Source of the DNA: Lepidonotus clava
Taxonomy: Eukaryota; Annelida; Polychaeta; Phyllodocida; Polynoidae
Length of the DNA: 64,000 nt
Reading direction: 5' to 3'
NCBI GenBank assembly: GCA_936440205.1
Contig: OW387133.1
Location: forward strand, 66,092,374 to 66,156,373
The notes below the pieces were generated by a model that saw only the letters and a list, made by a program, of their open reading frames with translations, did not search any database and was not told the origin of the DNA. Each line of letters begins with the position of its first letter. The stretch's first letter is position 1. A program made the position numbers and the translations under genes. Shown piece after piece: positions 10,941 to 23,790 of the stretch.

Positions 10941-13560
10941 GTCATGGTCCCCCAGTTTCTGACACATTTTAGAAATGTCCTTGATAAGGATACTATTTAT
11001 AAGAACAGGATAATATATATAGCAGGGATTTTCAATATGTTATACCATATGCATCGTTCTAACAAACTCAAATCATCAGTAGAGATTGCTAAGTACGTTT
11101 AATGCTTGCCGCTGATATTTTGGGCCAATGCTATGTTTTTTACCTTTATTTTAAATTGTTTATAAAGTAATTGACTTCAGGGTTTCCCCCTGGTTTGCGG
11201 TGATATTACACTGAGTATAAATTGTAGTACATAAACATTAGATTTTATGTGTAAATTGTAACTATGTACATCAAGATCAAAACATCTAATTCTCAAATCA
11301 TGAATGGAGAAATCAATATGAGAAGTAATGTGAAGGATTAAAACCATTATGATTTTAGACCCTTTGTCTTATGTCCATAACTCTGTGTATAAACCCTGTG
11401 TTATTGACCGAAAAACGCAGTAATGCTCGTGGACCATTGAACTCTAATGTTATATAAATTTTGCTTCGAAAATGGGTCAACATGGGATCTACCTTGTCAA
11501 TAATCAGTCACAGTCAATGTTGTTATGGAATAGTGAAAGAAAGACTTAATGTTTCTCTTTGTTGAAATCGTAAATGCGATAGTCAGATTAGAGGTAAGTG
11601 GTCAAAACAATGAATTAGCGGGTACACATGAACCCGACACTCATGATTGATTGCCTCAAACAGACCGGTGACGACGGCAATAGTAAATGGGGAATGATGA
11701 GCCTTTTATAGAGTTAACATCAAGGAGTGGCATCATAAAGGTGAGTTTATATACTCTTAGCTTTTAGGTATATATATAAAATAGTCGGGGGAAATTGGAC
11801 GCTTCCTTCAGAGGGTGCCTTTCTTTGAGAGCTCTCTACTTCTGCCTCCTTTGGTAACTTATTGGGAAGCAGACGGTTAGAGTCCCACCTCTCTATAGCC
11901 ATTAGATCGGCGTGTGCATTAGAAAATTTTGTTTTAGATGTGCCGATTAGGATACGGCTCTGTTGAAAGCAAACACGCATGGGGCAGGACGGCTCTGGGC
12001 CAAAAGGAGGCTGTGACGTAAGGCAGGTGGACGAGAGCTGGTGGCCGGTGAGCACAGAGGAAACGAAGGGCTTGTTACCGTGTTGGGTCTGTCGGCGACC
12101 CAAAGGTGCGCCGGGCGGGCCCCAAACACATGCTGAAGTAAAGTTACATAAGACGGCAACGTTTGCTCTTCGTGTTTTGCCAATGGCATTCCTGCCGACC
12201 CCCGGGTTGCTGTGACGCCCGGCAGGCATTGGAGAACACCAGCCCCAGGCCGGGCCCCTCTCGGCCGGCATACTTGTACATTAGGGCCAGTTTGCTTACT
12301 ACGGACCAATATGCATTGGTTGAAAGCAAAGGCAGAGGCGTAGTGAAACCTAGCCGCTATTTGTAATACATTAGAGAGCTGGGGTGAGGCAAGTCAAACA
12401 GTCGGCCCATCTGTGACCCCCGAGTGGCCATGTAACGGCGCAGATCAGTTCAAACACTTGTTGCTGGAGACCAATTATTAGCCCGACCTATAGCAATATC
12501 ATATTTCATTGTCTCTCCTAGTTCAACAAAAGCTGTGCCCGTGAACACAGCGCGGCGTGCCCGTCGGGGGCCGGTCTACCAGACAGCCACCTGTGCACAA
12601 AGCTCCAAAGTGTCAGATATGCATGTCATTAACGCCAAAGGGCAGCGTCTTCATTTGGTTTTCAATGATTTTTAACGTCGTTCTGATTGAAATCACCCTA
12701 GAGAAGGCCAACACCATCCCACCCTTCTACCTAAGGACTTTGATTGCCATCAAGCAAGCGCATACAATCACCGACATGCATGGACATGCCTCTCTTGTTT
12801 AATGTTTATCTGTCAGCAAAAAGGTCAGGCGACTTTAGAGAACCATTGTTTGGGAAGAATAAAGCTCTTTTGTCTAGCACCTCGCCCTACGCCCGGCGTA
12901 TATGATGTACAAAAAATTCCATCAGTCTCGGTTTCATGGCTGAAGTCTAACTGTAGTCGGTAAAAGTTTTTTTAAAGATAGGTTTAAAAAACGCCCATTG
13001 TTAAGCAAAGATTCAAAATTCTGAGCAAACTTGGCTTTTGTCAAAGTCGAATTGCAAATTCACTGTCACCCTGTCAATGCTAAATCAAAATGCAATTTTG
13101 ACCACGGTTTTGGCCCGTCTGACAATGGCTTTCCGTGGGTGCAGTTCGGCATTTGTATGCTGTTCTGTGAGGTTGTTATCATAATGTGTTCAAGAGGCCT
13201 CTTGACAGTGCAGAAAATCACGCACTTGGACCTGCCAAATGAAAAAGAACACCAGGAAGGTGTGCATACAATAATGCCTAACCTACCCCTGGACTACAGA
13301 AACTTACCAAAAAGTAGTAGTTTCGTAAAGAGAAATCCTACACCTACGAAAAGGTCCTCTTGAAATCCGATAGTGTATGCGCCATCGTTTGTGATAGTAA
13401 AACAATAGACTTAGATCATTCGTCAAACACATGCACTGTCATGAACATTTATCAAGAAAATACTAAGATGAAACATCTGCTTATATTAATAAATTCATAG
13501 TTTTTGTACCTATAGGTAAATGCGTAGAATCATACAAATGCGTATAGGAATAGCAAAAGG
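10941..13560. other. Intergenic DNA, AT-rich with a GC-rich patch
   Basis: AT-rich apart from 11.98-12.28 kb, which is GC-rich and holds a TGACGTAA near 12,013. The longest open frames (minus strand 11,747-12,271; + strand 13,031-13,363, no ATG start) have no recognisable domains. A 16-base perfect palindrome sits at 13,190-13,205. Confidence 0.35.
13190..13205. repeat. Perfect 16-base palindrome
   Basis: TCAAGAGGCCTCTTGA equals its own reverse complement, with no spacer. It could be a dimer binding site or a cruciform; no protein family is assigned. Confidence 0.7.
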
Positions 13561-13609
13561 ATTTATGCATCTATTGGAGATTATCATAATGCATTCAAAA
13601 ACATAATAA

Positions 13610-13690
13610 AAATTGATATTATCATAATGATATCTAAGCAACATATTTCCAAAACATTATATGTTTTGGAAAATAGATATTATCATTGGC
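13610..13690. repeat. Imperfect hairpin next to the foldback element
   Basis: CCAAAACAT, TAT, ATGTTTTGG forms a perfect 9-base stem with a 3-base loop. The outer arms GATATTATCATAATGATATC and GATATTATCATTG pair with one small gap. It adjoins the larger inverted repeat starting at 13,691 and may belong to the same element. Confidence 0.55.
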
Positions 13691-14230
13691 AATGATCATC
13701 AGTTCTTCCTAATGTTGTTTGTAACATTTGATAAAAATATTCAATATCTATGACTGAATTCAAATTTGCATAGAAACTGCAATTTACTTCAAACCACTTT
13801 AGAACCACTTCCTGCTCAATATTGATAAGTCTATTGTCCCACAAGCCTTAGCATCATGTTACATGGTGGTAATGAAGAATTCAGCATCTTGGGCAATGAC
13901 ATCCCTATTTAGTAACATTTACTAAAATATAGAATTCAGCATTTTGGGCAATTGCATCTGTATTAATAACATTTTCTGAATACAGATGTAATCTCCCAAA
14001 ATGTTGAATTTTAAATTTCCGCTGTCTACCATGAAATTATGATAATGTGTTACTGATTTATGCTAAGGTTTGTGGGATAATAGATGTATTGACATTGAGC
14101 AAGAAGTGGTTCTAAAGTGATTGGAAGTATTTGCAGTTTCTATGCAAATTTGAGTTCTGCCATGTAAGATTATTGAATATTGTTATCAACATTTTGAGAC
14201 AAAGACAGTTAGGAAGAATTACTAATCATT
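13691..14230. mobile_element. Foldback (inverted-repeat) element, non-coding, MITE-like
   Basis: The 540 bases are two long diverged arms in inverted orientation around about 13,965. Matching arm segments include AGTTCTTCCTAA with the complement of TTAGGAAGAATT, CAAATTTGCATAGAAACTGC with the complement of GCAGTTTCTATGCAAATTTG, CTTTAGAACCACTTC with GAAGTGGTTCTAAAG, and CCACAAGCCTTAGCAT with ATGCTAAGGTTTGTGG. Within the left half a segment containing AGAATTCAGCAT and TTGGGCAAT is itself directly repeated. No coding capacity. The arms differ by substitutions and small indels, so the insertion is not recent. I could not identify target-site duplications or the autonomous parent. Confidence 0.75.
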
Positions 14231-14870
14231 ACCCTATGCATGTTTTTCTTATAAGATCAAAATGTATCTAAACCATGTGCCCATTAAAACATTGGTATTT
14301 GTATACTTTTGTTTTGCAGTTCTAAAATGAAACAGAAAACTCAACAGCACCAACCAAAGCATTATAATCTATATAGATATATGTGAAATTCGATCTACCA
14401 TCTTGTGAAAATATCATGGCTACCACTGGTAAAGTGTAAAAAGAATCCCTGTTCGCTCGTTTCAATGCAAAATCAAAAGTAACTACAAGCCATCACCTTT
14501 CTAGGACCAGTAGTCGTATATATTACAAGATATTGGAAAGACTCTCAGTATCTATTCAAACCTCCAGATTTAGAATTAAGTTCAGGCCATGATCACAATG
14601 CGATACACCATCTTCAAAGGCTAGCCGATTTCACAGACAAGTACCCTGAACTCTCAATATAAACGACACCTCTTCTATAGAAGAACGTAACATTTCCGTC
14701 CAATTCTTTAACGGAGAAGATTGCCCGCAATCCATCAAACCTAACCAGAGGTAGTGACGGACCGACAAGGGTGGCCGGCAATGAATAAATTGTGAGCAGG
14801 GTATTGAGATCAACTGGTGTTGATCCGAATGCTGGTGAGATCTGTGTGTGTCCGTTAGCCGCGTCAATGC
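14231..14870. other. AT-rich intergenic DNA
   Basis: No gene, repeat or motif cluster stands out. Composition rises towards the GC-rich block beginning at about 14.87 kb. Confidence 0.35.
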
Positions 14871-16490
14871 CCACCTGGGCAGGTGCCTTTCAGGGGAGAA
14901 GTGCCCTCTTGTGGTGAAGCTGAGAACTGGGCACTGTCACTTGGCAGGGCGCGCCGCTTTACCGTTACGTTTCAAGTACGGAGCACCAGCTTGCCACCAG
15001 TCGGCGGTGGGGGCTACGCTGAAAGGACTCTCCTCTCCCTGTCTCTGTTTGGGGGTGGGGTGAAAGGGCCTTATGTAGAGGTGGGGGTACAGTAGTGCTG
15101 GGGGTTGGGGGTGGTTTCCTGCCCACACAAAGTGATAAAACACGGGGCCTACCGTCACCATGGCAAAGCCCGTCCCCCCTCTATAGCCTCCCCCGCAGCC
15201 CAGGGTCTCAAGTGGACCGGGCCGGGATGAATAGAATGCAACACTCACCCTCAAGTGAGTCTGGTTGCTCAATTTGTTTCCCACCCGAATCTAGAGGTGG
15301 CGTGGAGAATGATGGTTTCAACAGGGGGGAGGGGACGCTTTCTGCCCATTGGGGAGTTGGCTCAGGGGGTGATATGGTGCTCATCACCGCTATAGAGGAC
15401 ATCTTTCTATAGAGGGACACTTTTACCCGCTTCGTTTCCGGCCTGATGTTATTCATGGAGTCGCCTTTATGTGCAGGGGGCCAAGGTGTGGGTCAAAAGG
15501 GGCCTGGGTGAAAGCCAATCTGGCCGTGTAGGCTGTCTTGCCTTGGGTGGCACTCTGCCTTCATATAAAGTATACAGGTAGTCGTTGGGGCCTCCCGATG
15601 GTCACTTGGTTCGGCCAGACTAAACAACGTAATATACTGATTACCCTGCTTTGTGGGCGCCAAACCGGGTGATAAAGGCCGCCCCATTTGGGTCGGTAAC
15701 CCAAGCCTGGAGCTCCCACCAGGATTGTATAACGCCAGCGAAAGGGGAGAGGGCGCCGTCTGCAGTCCTCGGTAGCGCCCAGAAGAAAGCAGTCCCGTTC
15801 GCAGGGGTGACGTTTTTTGTGGATGCCTCAGGGGTGGCCGAGATCTGAGGCGCCGCCCCGGGAGCCCTGCCGACCGACTTGACGTTTATCGGCGCCCAGT
15901 GGTTGACAGCAGCGCTGTCCATTTGACCAGGGGAGCCGACTAAAAGGGCCTAATTGTGGTAATTAGCGCTGGAGGTTAGGGAGAGGGTACAGGCCAGGTA
16001 ATTTGTCAGGTAGGGAGGGGTGCTATTGTGACTCACCTGTCCACCCGGTGGGCGGCGAGTCACTTAGGGGAGGAGGTGGACAGTGGTAGTAGGGAGGTGT
16101 AGGTATGAGGTGAAGGAGGGGGCGACAGGGCGACAGGCCGGCCACCAGTAGGTCGCACGTCGCCCCCATCCATCACCCACCTACTAAGTACGTCATCAAT
16201 CCCGGCAGGTCGGCACATATGTCACTGCTGGGCGGCACTTGATTAAACCCCAGACAGGAGTAAATGAAGGGCGGCTGGGGCCGGGCCGACTTAGAGCTGA
16301 CCACTGGTCATTGGTCACCGACTTAGGACAGGTCATGATAGATGACCAGGCGCGCGACCAAATGTCAATGGCTTCAGAATTAACCCCCGTTCTAATACTA
16401 ACAGGGCCCCGCCCGTCCACACTGCTATATGTCACCCCGCGACAGGTGCATGGCTTCAGAGCCCCCAATAAAAAATAGGCAGACGTGTGC
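14871..16490. other. GC-rich intergenic block with guanine-rich tracts
   Basis: About 1.6 kb, GC-rich, with guanine runs on the + strand at 15,045-15,115 and purine-rich DNA near 16.0-16.1 kb. A CTCF-like motif with one mismatch (GTGCCCTCTTGTGG) is at 14,901-14,914. Open frames on both strands show no domains. Confidence 0.35.
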
Positions 16491-16640
16491 CACAGGATTT
16501 ATAGGGCCTCTTATTATGATGTGGCAACTGCCTGAGAACCTACACTATTATCTTGGTGTGCTGCTACCTCGTGCGTGGAGCAGTGCTTTCACTTTGGCTT
16601 TATCTATTCACTGGTTCTCCGTCACTCAAAACAGACAAAC

Positions 16641-16643
<3 letters not shown>

Positions 16644-16680
<37 letters not shown>

Positions 16681-16700
16681 TATATACACATATATATATA
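16644..16700. repeat. TA dinucleotide microsatellite
   Basis: About 57 bases of (TA)n interrupted by one AA step and one CACA step. Likely length-polymorphic. Confidence 0.9.
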
Positions 16701-17100
16701 GGCCTACATTTGCTCAATCTATAGACCCATATAGCATTTAAAGTTTGCCATTACAATGCTGTCATACAAACTAACTAAATGAACGTTTGTCTTGGAGAGG
16801 TAGAGGTATACATATTTAGGTCTACATACTATAGTGGTTTAAGACTCTATATGACAAAGTTGTGGAATTACTTTATCCCAATCCCAATACGTGACCTATA
16901 TATACCTGCATACATAATTATCTAAGTGCTTAAGTGTACATATGTTTGTACCGGTATATAAATCCCTTCAGAGTGAATGTAATGGAAAATATTTTGTCAC
17001 TGCACATGATCGCTGATAGTCAAGTTTCCTAATCTTTATTTGGTAAAGTCTTTGTAAGTCTCATGTTGTCTGGCCTACGTGAAAGGGCCATAGGCAATTT

Positions 17101-18380
17101 TAATCTGATGGGGGCCGCGCGGGGAAGGTGAACCGTGCTGGAAGCTTCATTTTCCGGTAATGTTCCATATAAAACGGTTTAGTCGGGGCGGGCGGGAACC
17201 TTTAACCTGCCGGGTCAGCGAGGGTCCCCTGTGCCCCAGTGATCTAGAGGGCCCAAGTAACATCTGAGAAAGTGCCCTTTCCTCCCGGCAGATCATGTTG
17301 CTGGAGGTTGCTGTGAACCTCTCCCGCTCTGGGCATCGGCATCGTGTTTTGGGGCCCGGAGCCGGCAGGTCGGGGCCATTGTGGTGGCTTCCTGTGTGCA
17401 CGGGGTCACGACTGGGTGTATAGAGAAGGGCCCAGGCCCCTGTAAGGGCACTGCCCCAATGTCCCTCTGACCACCCGCGCGGCAGGCCCATTCTTTACCG
17501 GCTTCCTGGTCTTTTCGGCTACATTAAAACGTCTCGCGGCGCGCACTTCTCACATTCGCCCCGACCCCTTTCAGCCCCCGACACTGCCAATTTTCACCAA
17601 ATTGCTACCAATTCGTTGTCACTTCCAGTCCCTTTGTTCACCCCACGTCCCCGTCCTCTCGCCCCGTGGCCTGCTACTTAGGGTCTCTGCTTTTTACCCT
17701 TTCCCTTCCATTTACCGGAGCAGCATGCACGCTTTTCATGTGAATTTCACCCCTTGCCGCTCACAGCGGTTCGAATCATGTCAATTTGCAGCGTGCATTC
17801 AGGACCCGCCGCGCCTGCTTTCACGTTTCTTCAGGTGTCAGTTTCTGCCGACCGTCCCCTCGTTCACTTCCAGTTGTCAAGGGCCCTACGTGTCTCCACC
17901 TTACCCCATGTACCAGTAGAGTGAAGGGAGGGAGTACTACCAGGTACCCCGACCCCCGCCCATGCCTGCCCCCCATACCCGTCACAGAGTTCACCTTGAC
18001 GGCACGTCAATTTCCTGTGACCACGTTTCGCTCCCTTCTGGCCCTTCTCTCTTACACCCCCAGCCCTCACAGCGCCACCACTGCTGGCCGGGGCCCTTAC
18101 AGACCTCGTCGGGCAGAAAATGGCTCAGAGTAGCGGAAGGAGAGGGATGGCCCACCTGGGTGGTGGTGTTGTCTGTACGGGAGTGGCAGTCTCACCTGGC
18201 TGGGCCCGGAGAATGGGGCCCCTGGTCGGGGAGAGGGGGAGGTGGCGGGCCCGGTGACAGGCCGTCCCCGCCCGGCCCCCAGCACCCACCGGGGGCGCGG
18301 CACGGGCCCTCCACATCACCCGACCACACACGGCCAGCGGCAGGCTCCACGGCCGGCTTATTAACTCAGGGTTAATTGTA
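17101..18380. other. GC-rich intergenic block
   Basis: About 1.3 kb of GC-rich DNA, pyrimidine-rich on the + strand in its middle (17.55-18.07 kb). Open frames exist on both strands with low-complexity, domain-free translations. No exon signals form a convincing gene. The 400 bases before it (16.7-17.1 kb) are plain AT-rich DNA. Confidence 0.3.
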
Positions 18381-20030
18381 GTCATTAAAGACTCACTCAC
18401 TGACATTGGGACTGGAGGTTCTAGCTGGATTAAATTGAAATAAAATGGTGTACGTACTGACGTTAAAGGGACTGGGTACTCCCTCCAGTGTAAAATAATC
18501 ATGTTTGACGAACGTCCTTACATCCAAGAAAGAACTATCTAGACATACAGAATGATACACGCAGATGAATAAAGAAGTTTCTTTTAAAATAGTAGATAGC
18601 CGATACTATTGAGATGATTTGTCTGTCAAGGTACATTTCGGAATCTTTTTTTTTTAAAATAATAATCAGTGATGTTTTATACGCCAACGCTAGCATCTTT
18701 CATCCTCACACAAATATGCAAGTGATGTGCTTCTATATCTGCTGTGTGCAAATACCTGGTGTGCATTCTGTTTATCCGATGCGACTTCAATTTCCGTTTG
18801 GGAGAATGTATTTAGACATTTCACTAGAATAGACATCGAGGATATTTTGGACCACATATGTTTACTTTAGACCAATCTAATTTTACGGAAAGTTAATATA
18901 CAACTGGGCGCTGCTAGTCTAACCACAGCCGTGAGGTAAAAATGACATACCTTTCTCTAACGTGCAGGTGGGGAGCGGAAGGTGTGTTCAAAAACACACC
19001 TGTATAAACAGTTTATGATTTGGGTATTCTTGGTTCTCTACCCTTTATCAATGCCACATAGGTGTGACAAAAATGATAATAACCAAGTAAGCAAGTTTGA
19101 ACTAGGCTTACTTTGACATTATACTTTCAATTTTTACACCAATATGGAAAGGTATTTCATATGTCGACATCCCGACGTCAATTACCTTCAACTTCTTAAT
19201 TAAAACGACTTGTAAACCAGTAGGTTATAGGCCACCCATGATGTTGACCCAGTCAAGGCCATGTTCGCTCTTATCTTTAACATGTCTTAGATCTATCTGA
19301 ACCACAAGTAAAAAGAGAGTAGCAAGTTCAGCAACAGTAAGTTGCCATGACACTGTCACCGGTGGGCTACGTGAGCCAGAGTGTCACATCTATAGCCACC
19401 CCTTTTTGTCGGCCAACTCAAGCATTGGGGGCAGGGGGCCACGTGGAATTCTATGCACCACCACTGCAGTCTGTTTCTTTGGCTGCGGCTTTTTCTTGTC
19501 ATTCTATCGCTGCTGTATGAATCTTACTGAATTTCGGCCATGCTTTCAGGAAAAACAGACCTTGGTGACCCAAGACGACATAGTGTTGACCTGACACCGC
19601 CCCTGGTCTCATTTGGTTTAAAGGTAACCTTTACTGGAGTGGCAGCCAGTCATGCACAGCTTGGGCTATAGGGACCCCAAGTGACCTATGGCGTCATATT
19701 GGTCTGAGTAAGCAAGGCCTACTCGTTTTCAATTTACTCTCTACACTCTCATGAATTATAATTGAACTTCATAACCAAACTTGCTTTTCAATGAGGTTTT
19801 TGTTACACTGCTTTATCAAACATTTCATTCGCAAACCCAATTGCACATGTAATTCCAAACACATAAAATCACTAAAATAACAGTTTAAATACGTGTCTGT
19901 TTTATTGCAATGAATCAAGTAGTGAAAAAATGCGCCATCGTATTGACTATCAAGACCCTATTTATTGCAAATCAAAAACCCATCACCATATGCTGTTTGC
20001 TTAGCCCCGACAGAACATGTCAGTGCTGAT
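18381..20030. other. AT-rich intergenic DNA
   Basis: No coding or repeat signal stands out apart from short poly(T) tracts. A short GC patch lies at about 19.37-19.46 kb. Confidence 0.3.
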
Positions 20031-20600
20031 GAATCCCCATTCTCCCATTAGAGGCCTTTGATGTACATAACCAGCATGCCGGGCCTACATAACCCACCAT
20101 AAGGTCCTATCCCGGGGCCGCTAAGCCCCTCCACCCCTCCCTTACATCCACGTCCACCCGAGCGGAACAGGCACCGCGCCACGTCGAGAAACTCCCAATC
20201 ACGGAGGAGGTCAGCGGCGCGGCTGGCGCGGTAATCCTAATCCAGCAATTTGTCATCTGTCGGTCGGTGGGCCCGGCCACGCCCGACCTGATCATGGCCC
20301 CCACTCAAAGAGGTCATAATTATAGACTATTTGACCAGTCGGGTGGCCACCAGCGGCCAGAGCTTTGATTCCAAACTCCCCGAGGTGCGGCGCTGCATTA
20401 ACCCTCGTTCCGGTTCCGGTGACCTCTGACATAGCGGTCATCGGGGTTGGTGCGCGCTGGGAGCTGCTGTTTGTTTTCTATTAGCACCAGGTCCATGTCC
20501 CTATAATGGCCACAACTAATAATTGTCAGTGTCATCTTGCTTGAACATGGCGTGTATTTGTCAGGGCCGACAGGGACGAGTCAGCATTTTACATGTCTTT
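20031..20600. promoter_or_regulatory. GC-rich block with tandem Otx/Bicoid-type sites
   Basis: GC/CpG-rich island. It carries two head-to-tail TAATCC sites at 20,232-20,243 with no spacer and a TCF-like CTTTGATT at 20,363-20,370. TAATCC is the preferred site of K50 homeodomains such as Otx, so this is a candidate Otx-responsive module 34 kb upstream of the Otx coding exon. Confidence 0.35.
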
Positions 20601-22010
20601 ATGTTTGGTCAGGCAGGGGACAGGAGAACCAAACCGGGGAAAGCACTAACCAAACAATGAAGTACTTTGAAATTGACAAATGAGCAAGCTTGTACGACAT
20701 TTCCTCCATTCTGATCATCAGCTGATCTTTAAAACCAGATTGTCCTTAGCTTGTAAGTGTCATGTATTGGAAGATGCATCTTGATCAAATTGAATAATAT
20801 ATATAATAGCGATAGGCATATAGGCTAAGGCAATGTGACATTATTAAACACCATTTAACGTACACGTTCCCGGTTCAAATATCACGATCACAGACTCTTC
20901 GGGGCTATGTTTTGTCAATGTGGGCCTATGGGCCTATATTTTATTATCTGAATGTTCAAAAAAGTTACTTCTTACGTGTTTATGCAGTCAAACACTGTTT
21001 GTGAAATGGAAAACTATGAATGGTAGGGTTTTATGTTTTCATACGAAAAGCCGATGTTCCAATGCCAGTATGGACCTCAAAGAGATTTCCCCTAAACTCT
21101 CCAAACAGTCCATATCTCCAACCACATTTTGGCCTGTTGTGTATGTGTAGACATCAGTAGCATTCCTTTCTCCTTTTACTCAAACAGTAAAACGAATATC
21201 ATCCTTTGGGTCAGAGAGATGAAAAAATCCCGAAGCTTGCTTGGAATTCATTGCAGTGTTTACCAAAACATCGCCGAGTGTACATCATGAAAACAGTTTC
21301 CTCTCCTGTCGTGACCTTTGACCTGCATTGTCTGGGACTCAGGTGAAGGTGGCGCTGACCGTAAGACCCTGCCCCTGACTCCTCTTCTCGCCGACTGTGG
21401 CGCTGCATGTGGGTACCTCTAACGTCTCTCAAACTGCTTGGTTCTTCAAATACTGATTCTGAATAAGGCGAAAAGTCAAAAATAGAGGTTTTAAAGACAT
21501 TATTCTAGGTATGGAGCAGAAATATTAGTTTGACAATTTTATAGTTGTTTTGTTATACCTGTTTTAAAACTACTTCTAAATAAAATTCTTCTGTGAAATA
21601 CAATCCTTGGTATAAGTTGGTTGGTTGGATATTGGGGTTTAATATCGTAGGAACATCTATGAGAACAAGGTTTCAGAATTCCGTCTTTGATGATTGAATC
21701 TATGAAATGATTGAATCTATGAGAAGATAGAGACCATATGCCTATAGGCCATAGGCGTTCGGTATAAATCTCAATTCAAGGAGATATGTAGTCAACTTGA
21801 TCACTCCCTATCAGTGCACTTTCTCAAAACTATAAAAGTTTAGTAACATCCTTTCGGCCCCGTCCACATCACAAACCTCACATTTTTATCTCCTTCACTC
21901 AGATAAAGGACCGCAGTTTTTCGAGAACCACTCATCCAACTTTATGACCAACCACAAACACATTACAGACCCTCACGCTCGCGGCATTGTAACAAACAGA
22001 TTAAAGAGTG
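20601..22010. other. AT-rich intergenic DNA with a small duplication
   Basis: No gene. A TTGGTTGGTTGG stretch followed by GGGGTTTAATATCG at about 21,617-21,650 may be the remnant of a dispersed repeat. A 16-base direct duplication follows at 21,690-21,722. Confidence 0.3.
21690..21722. repeat. 16-base tandem duplication
   Basis: ATGATTGAATCTATGA occurs twice, separated by one base. Confidence 0.8.
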
Positions 22011-23790
22011 AGTTTGGAGTGTCTTATCTCCCGTGTCGATGACGTCCAATGAGCAGCTCGCATGAGTTAAACCGGGGCCACCTGAGGGTGAGCTGGTCCG
22101 AGCAGAGTTACATTGAAGAGAAAAAGTTGTCCTTGCCGCGAAATGAGATAGCCAGGCGAGGAGGAATCACAAAGCCCTGAGTGACATCTTTCCTTGATTG
22201 ATTTATCCTCATCACAGGCCCAGTGGGTCCGCCATACGTAATCGCGGCCGCCACTTATCAGTGTTCTATACAAGCTTAAGTCTAATTTGCCTTAACACCC
22301 TTGTTGCAGTCTGTGCCGTGGGCGTGCCGCGGGGGTCACCCTGACCCCTACCCACCCCCTGATCCATCCCCGACGCTTCTATCTCAGGCGTCATCCCCTC
22401 CACCCCTACAGCACTGACGCCTCAAAGACGCATTCAGACCAAAATTAACTTAACCCCGGCCGAATTACCCCAGCCGACAGTAATGGGTTTGTGGCTGTTT
22501 GAGTGTCGAAATGTACCCGCTGGGTGTTTTAATATGGCATTGTTTCGCCCAGATCCCACCGACTTTTTGGGCCGTTCCAGAAGCTTGACCGAATCTCGTT
22601 AGGAACACAACGCACCCCTTGGCAGTTCATATAATACTATTATAAGCGATTAGTCGTAAGTGATGCAGTGTTATGAGATTACCAGTTCGCCGAGCCACCC
22701 TGACACAAAGGTGAAACCGTCCATTTGGGACAGTTTTTCTCACTATCTGTTAAAATAGTTCATGCTCCAGTAGTTTTAGCAAATCCTACTGGCATGGGAT
22801 AACACACATATTTGCCAAATACGGTACTTCCTATTCATAAAAGGGAAACACAATTATCACAAATCGTAGAAAGATAACTTTTGTGACCTAGAATTTTCAT
22901 TTTTATGAAATTGCACTTTATATAGGGCCTATATGAAACTGAACTGAAAGTATCACTGTGAATGATGCACATGCACCTATTGCTCAACAAGAAAGAAAAC
23001 AATAGTGTAGGTGCTTTGTATTTCTGAATAATTCTTCAAATCATATGAAATTACAATAGGAACCAATGAAAAGGCGCTACCCATATTTACATGCATATAG
23101 GGGCTACATAGCTCAAACGTTGCCACCTTTTAAAGAACAACACATAAATTGGGACCTGCTTCGGTTCCGTGCCTCCTGACCGTGTAGCTTAGATTTCTTC
23201 TGCACGATAAAACAAAAAGAGATTTGGGATTGCAATCAACAGGACAAAGATGTACACTGGAAAACAATGTTTAGATTTCACAGCACTGATATAGCTACTT
23301 TTAATACCTAACGTCTACGGCCCTTTGATGTCCTTTCACACCAAATGGAGTGAAAGTGTACGCTTTACGTTTCATTGCGTTGGCCTCCCAGATGAAAGGC
23401 TGCGGCCCACAGTGCTATATACACCGGAGACGGGCGCTTCTCCATTGTCAGCCGCCATTGTCTTAACCACGCACCTGTGACGTCATGGGGAGAACACGGA
23501 CCACGTGACCTGCCTGGGGAACCCGCCTACAACCTTCTTACCCGGCGGGGGATCCACTCGGGCTGCCCGACCCTAATCCCCACCTCCTCTTTAGGATCAA
23601 AGACCCCTCCGACTCGGGTAAGCCGAGGCGGCTAGATGCTTTAATAGCAGCCCCACTTTGATGGCCTGGTCCCCTTGTTTTGGCGCCTACTCTCATTGCA
23701 GGTTGTGTCAAAGGCACTGTCAGGTGGCACCTAGATAGGCCTAATTGCCGGCTCCTTACTTAGCCGTCACAATATTGAAGGAGTTTGGAG
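22011..23790. other. Two GC-rich blocks with AT-rich DNA between
   Basis: GC-rich at 22.01-22.48 and 23.38-23.79 kb. The second has a perfect CRE TGACGTCA at 23,478-23,485 and a CACGTG E-box near 23,502, 20 bases apart. No coding signal. Confidence 0.35.

Noticed and set aside
11747-12271. 174-codon open frame on the minus strand
   Set aside because: No recognisable domain, no splice context, and it runs through a composition change.
17765-17790. tRNA B-box-like GGTTCGAATC
   Set aside because: No A box upstream and no pairing arms.
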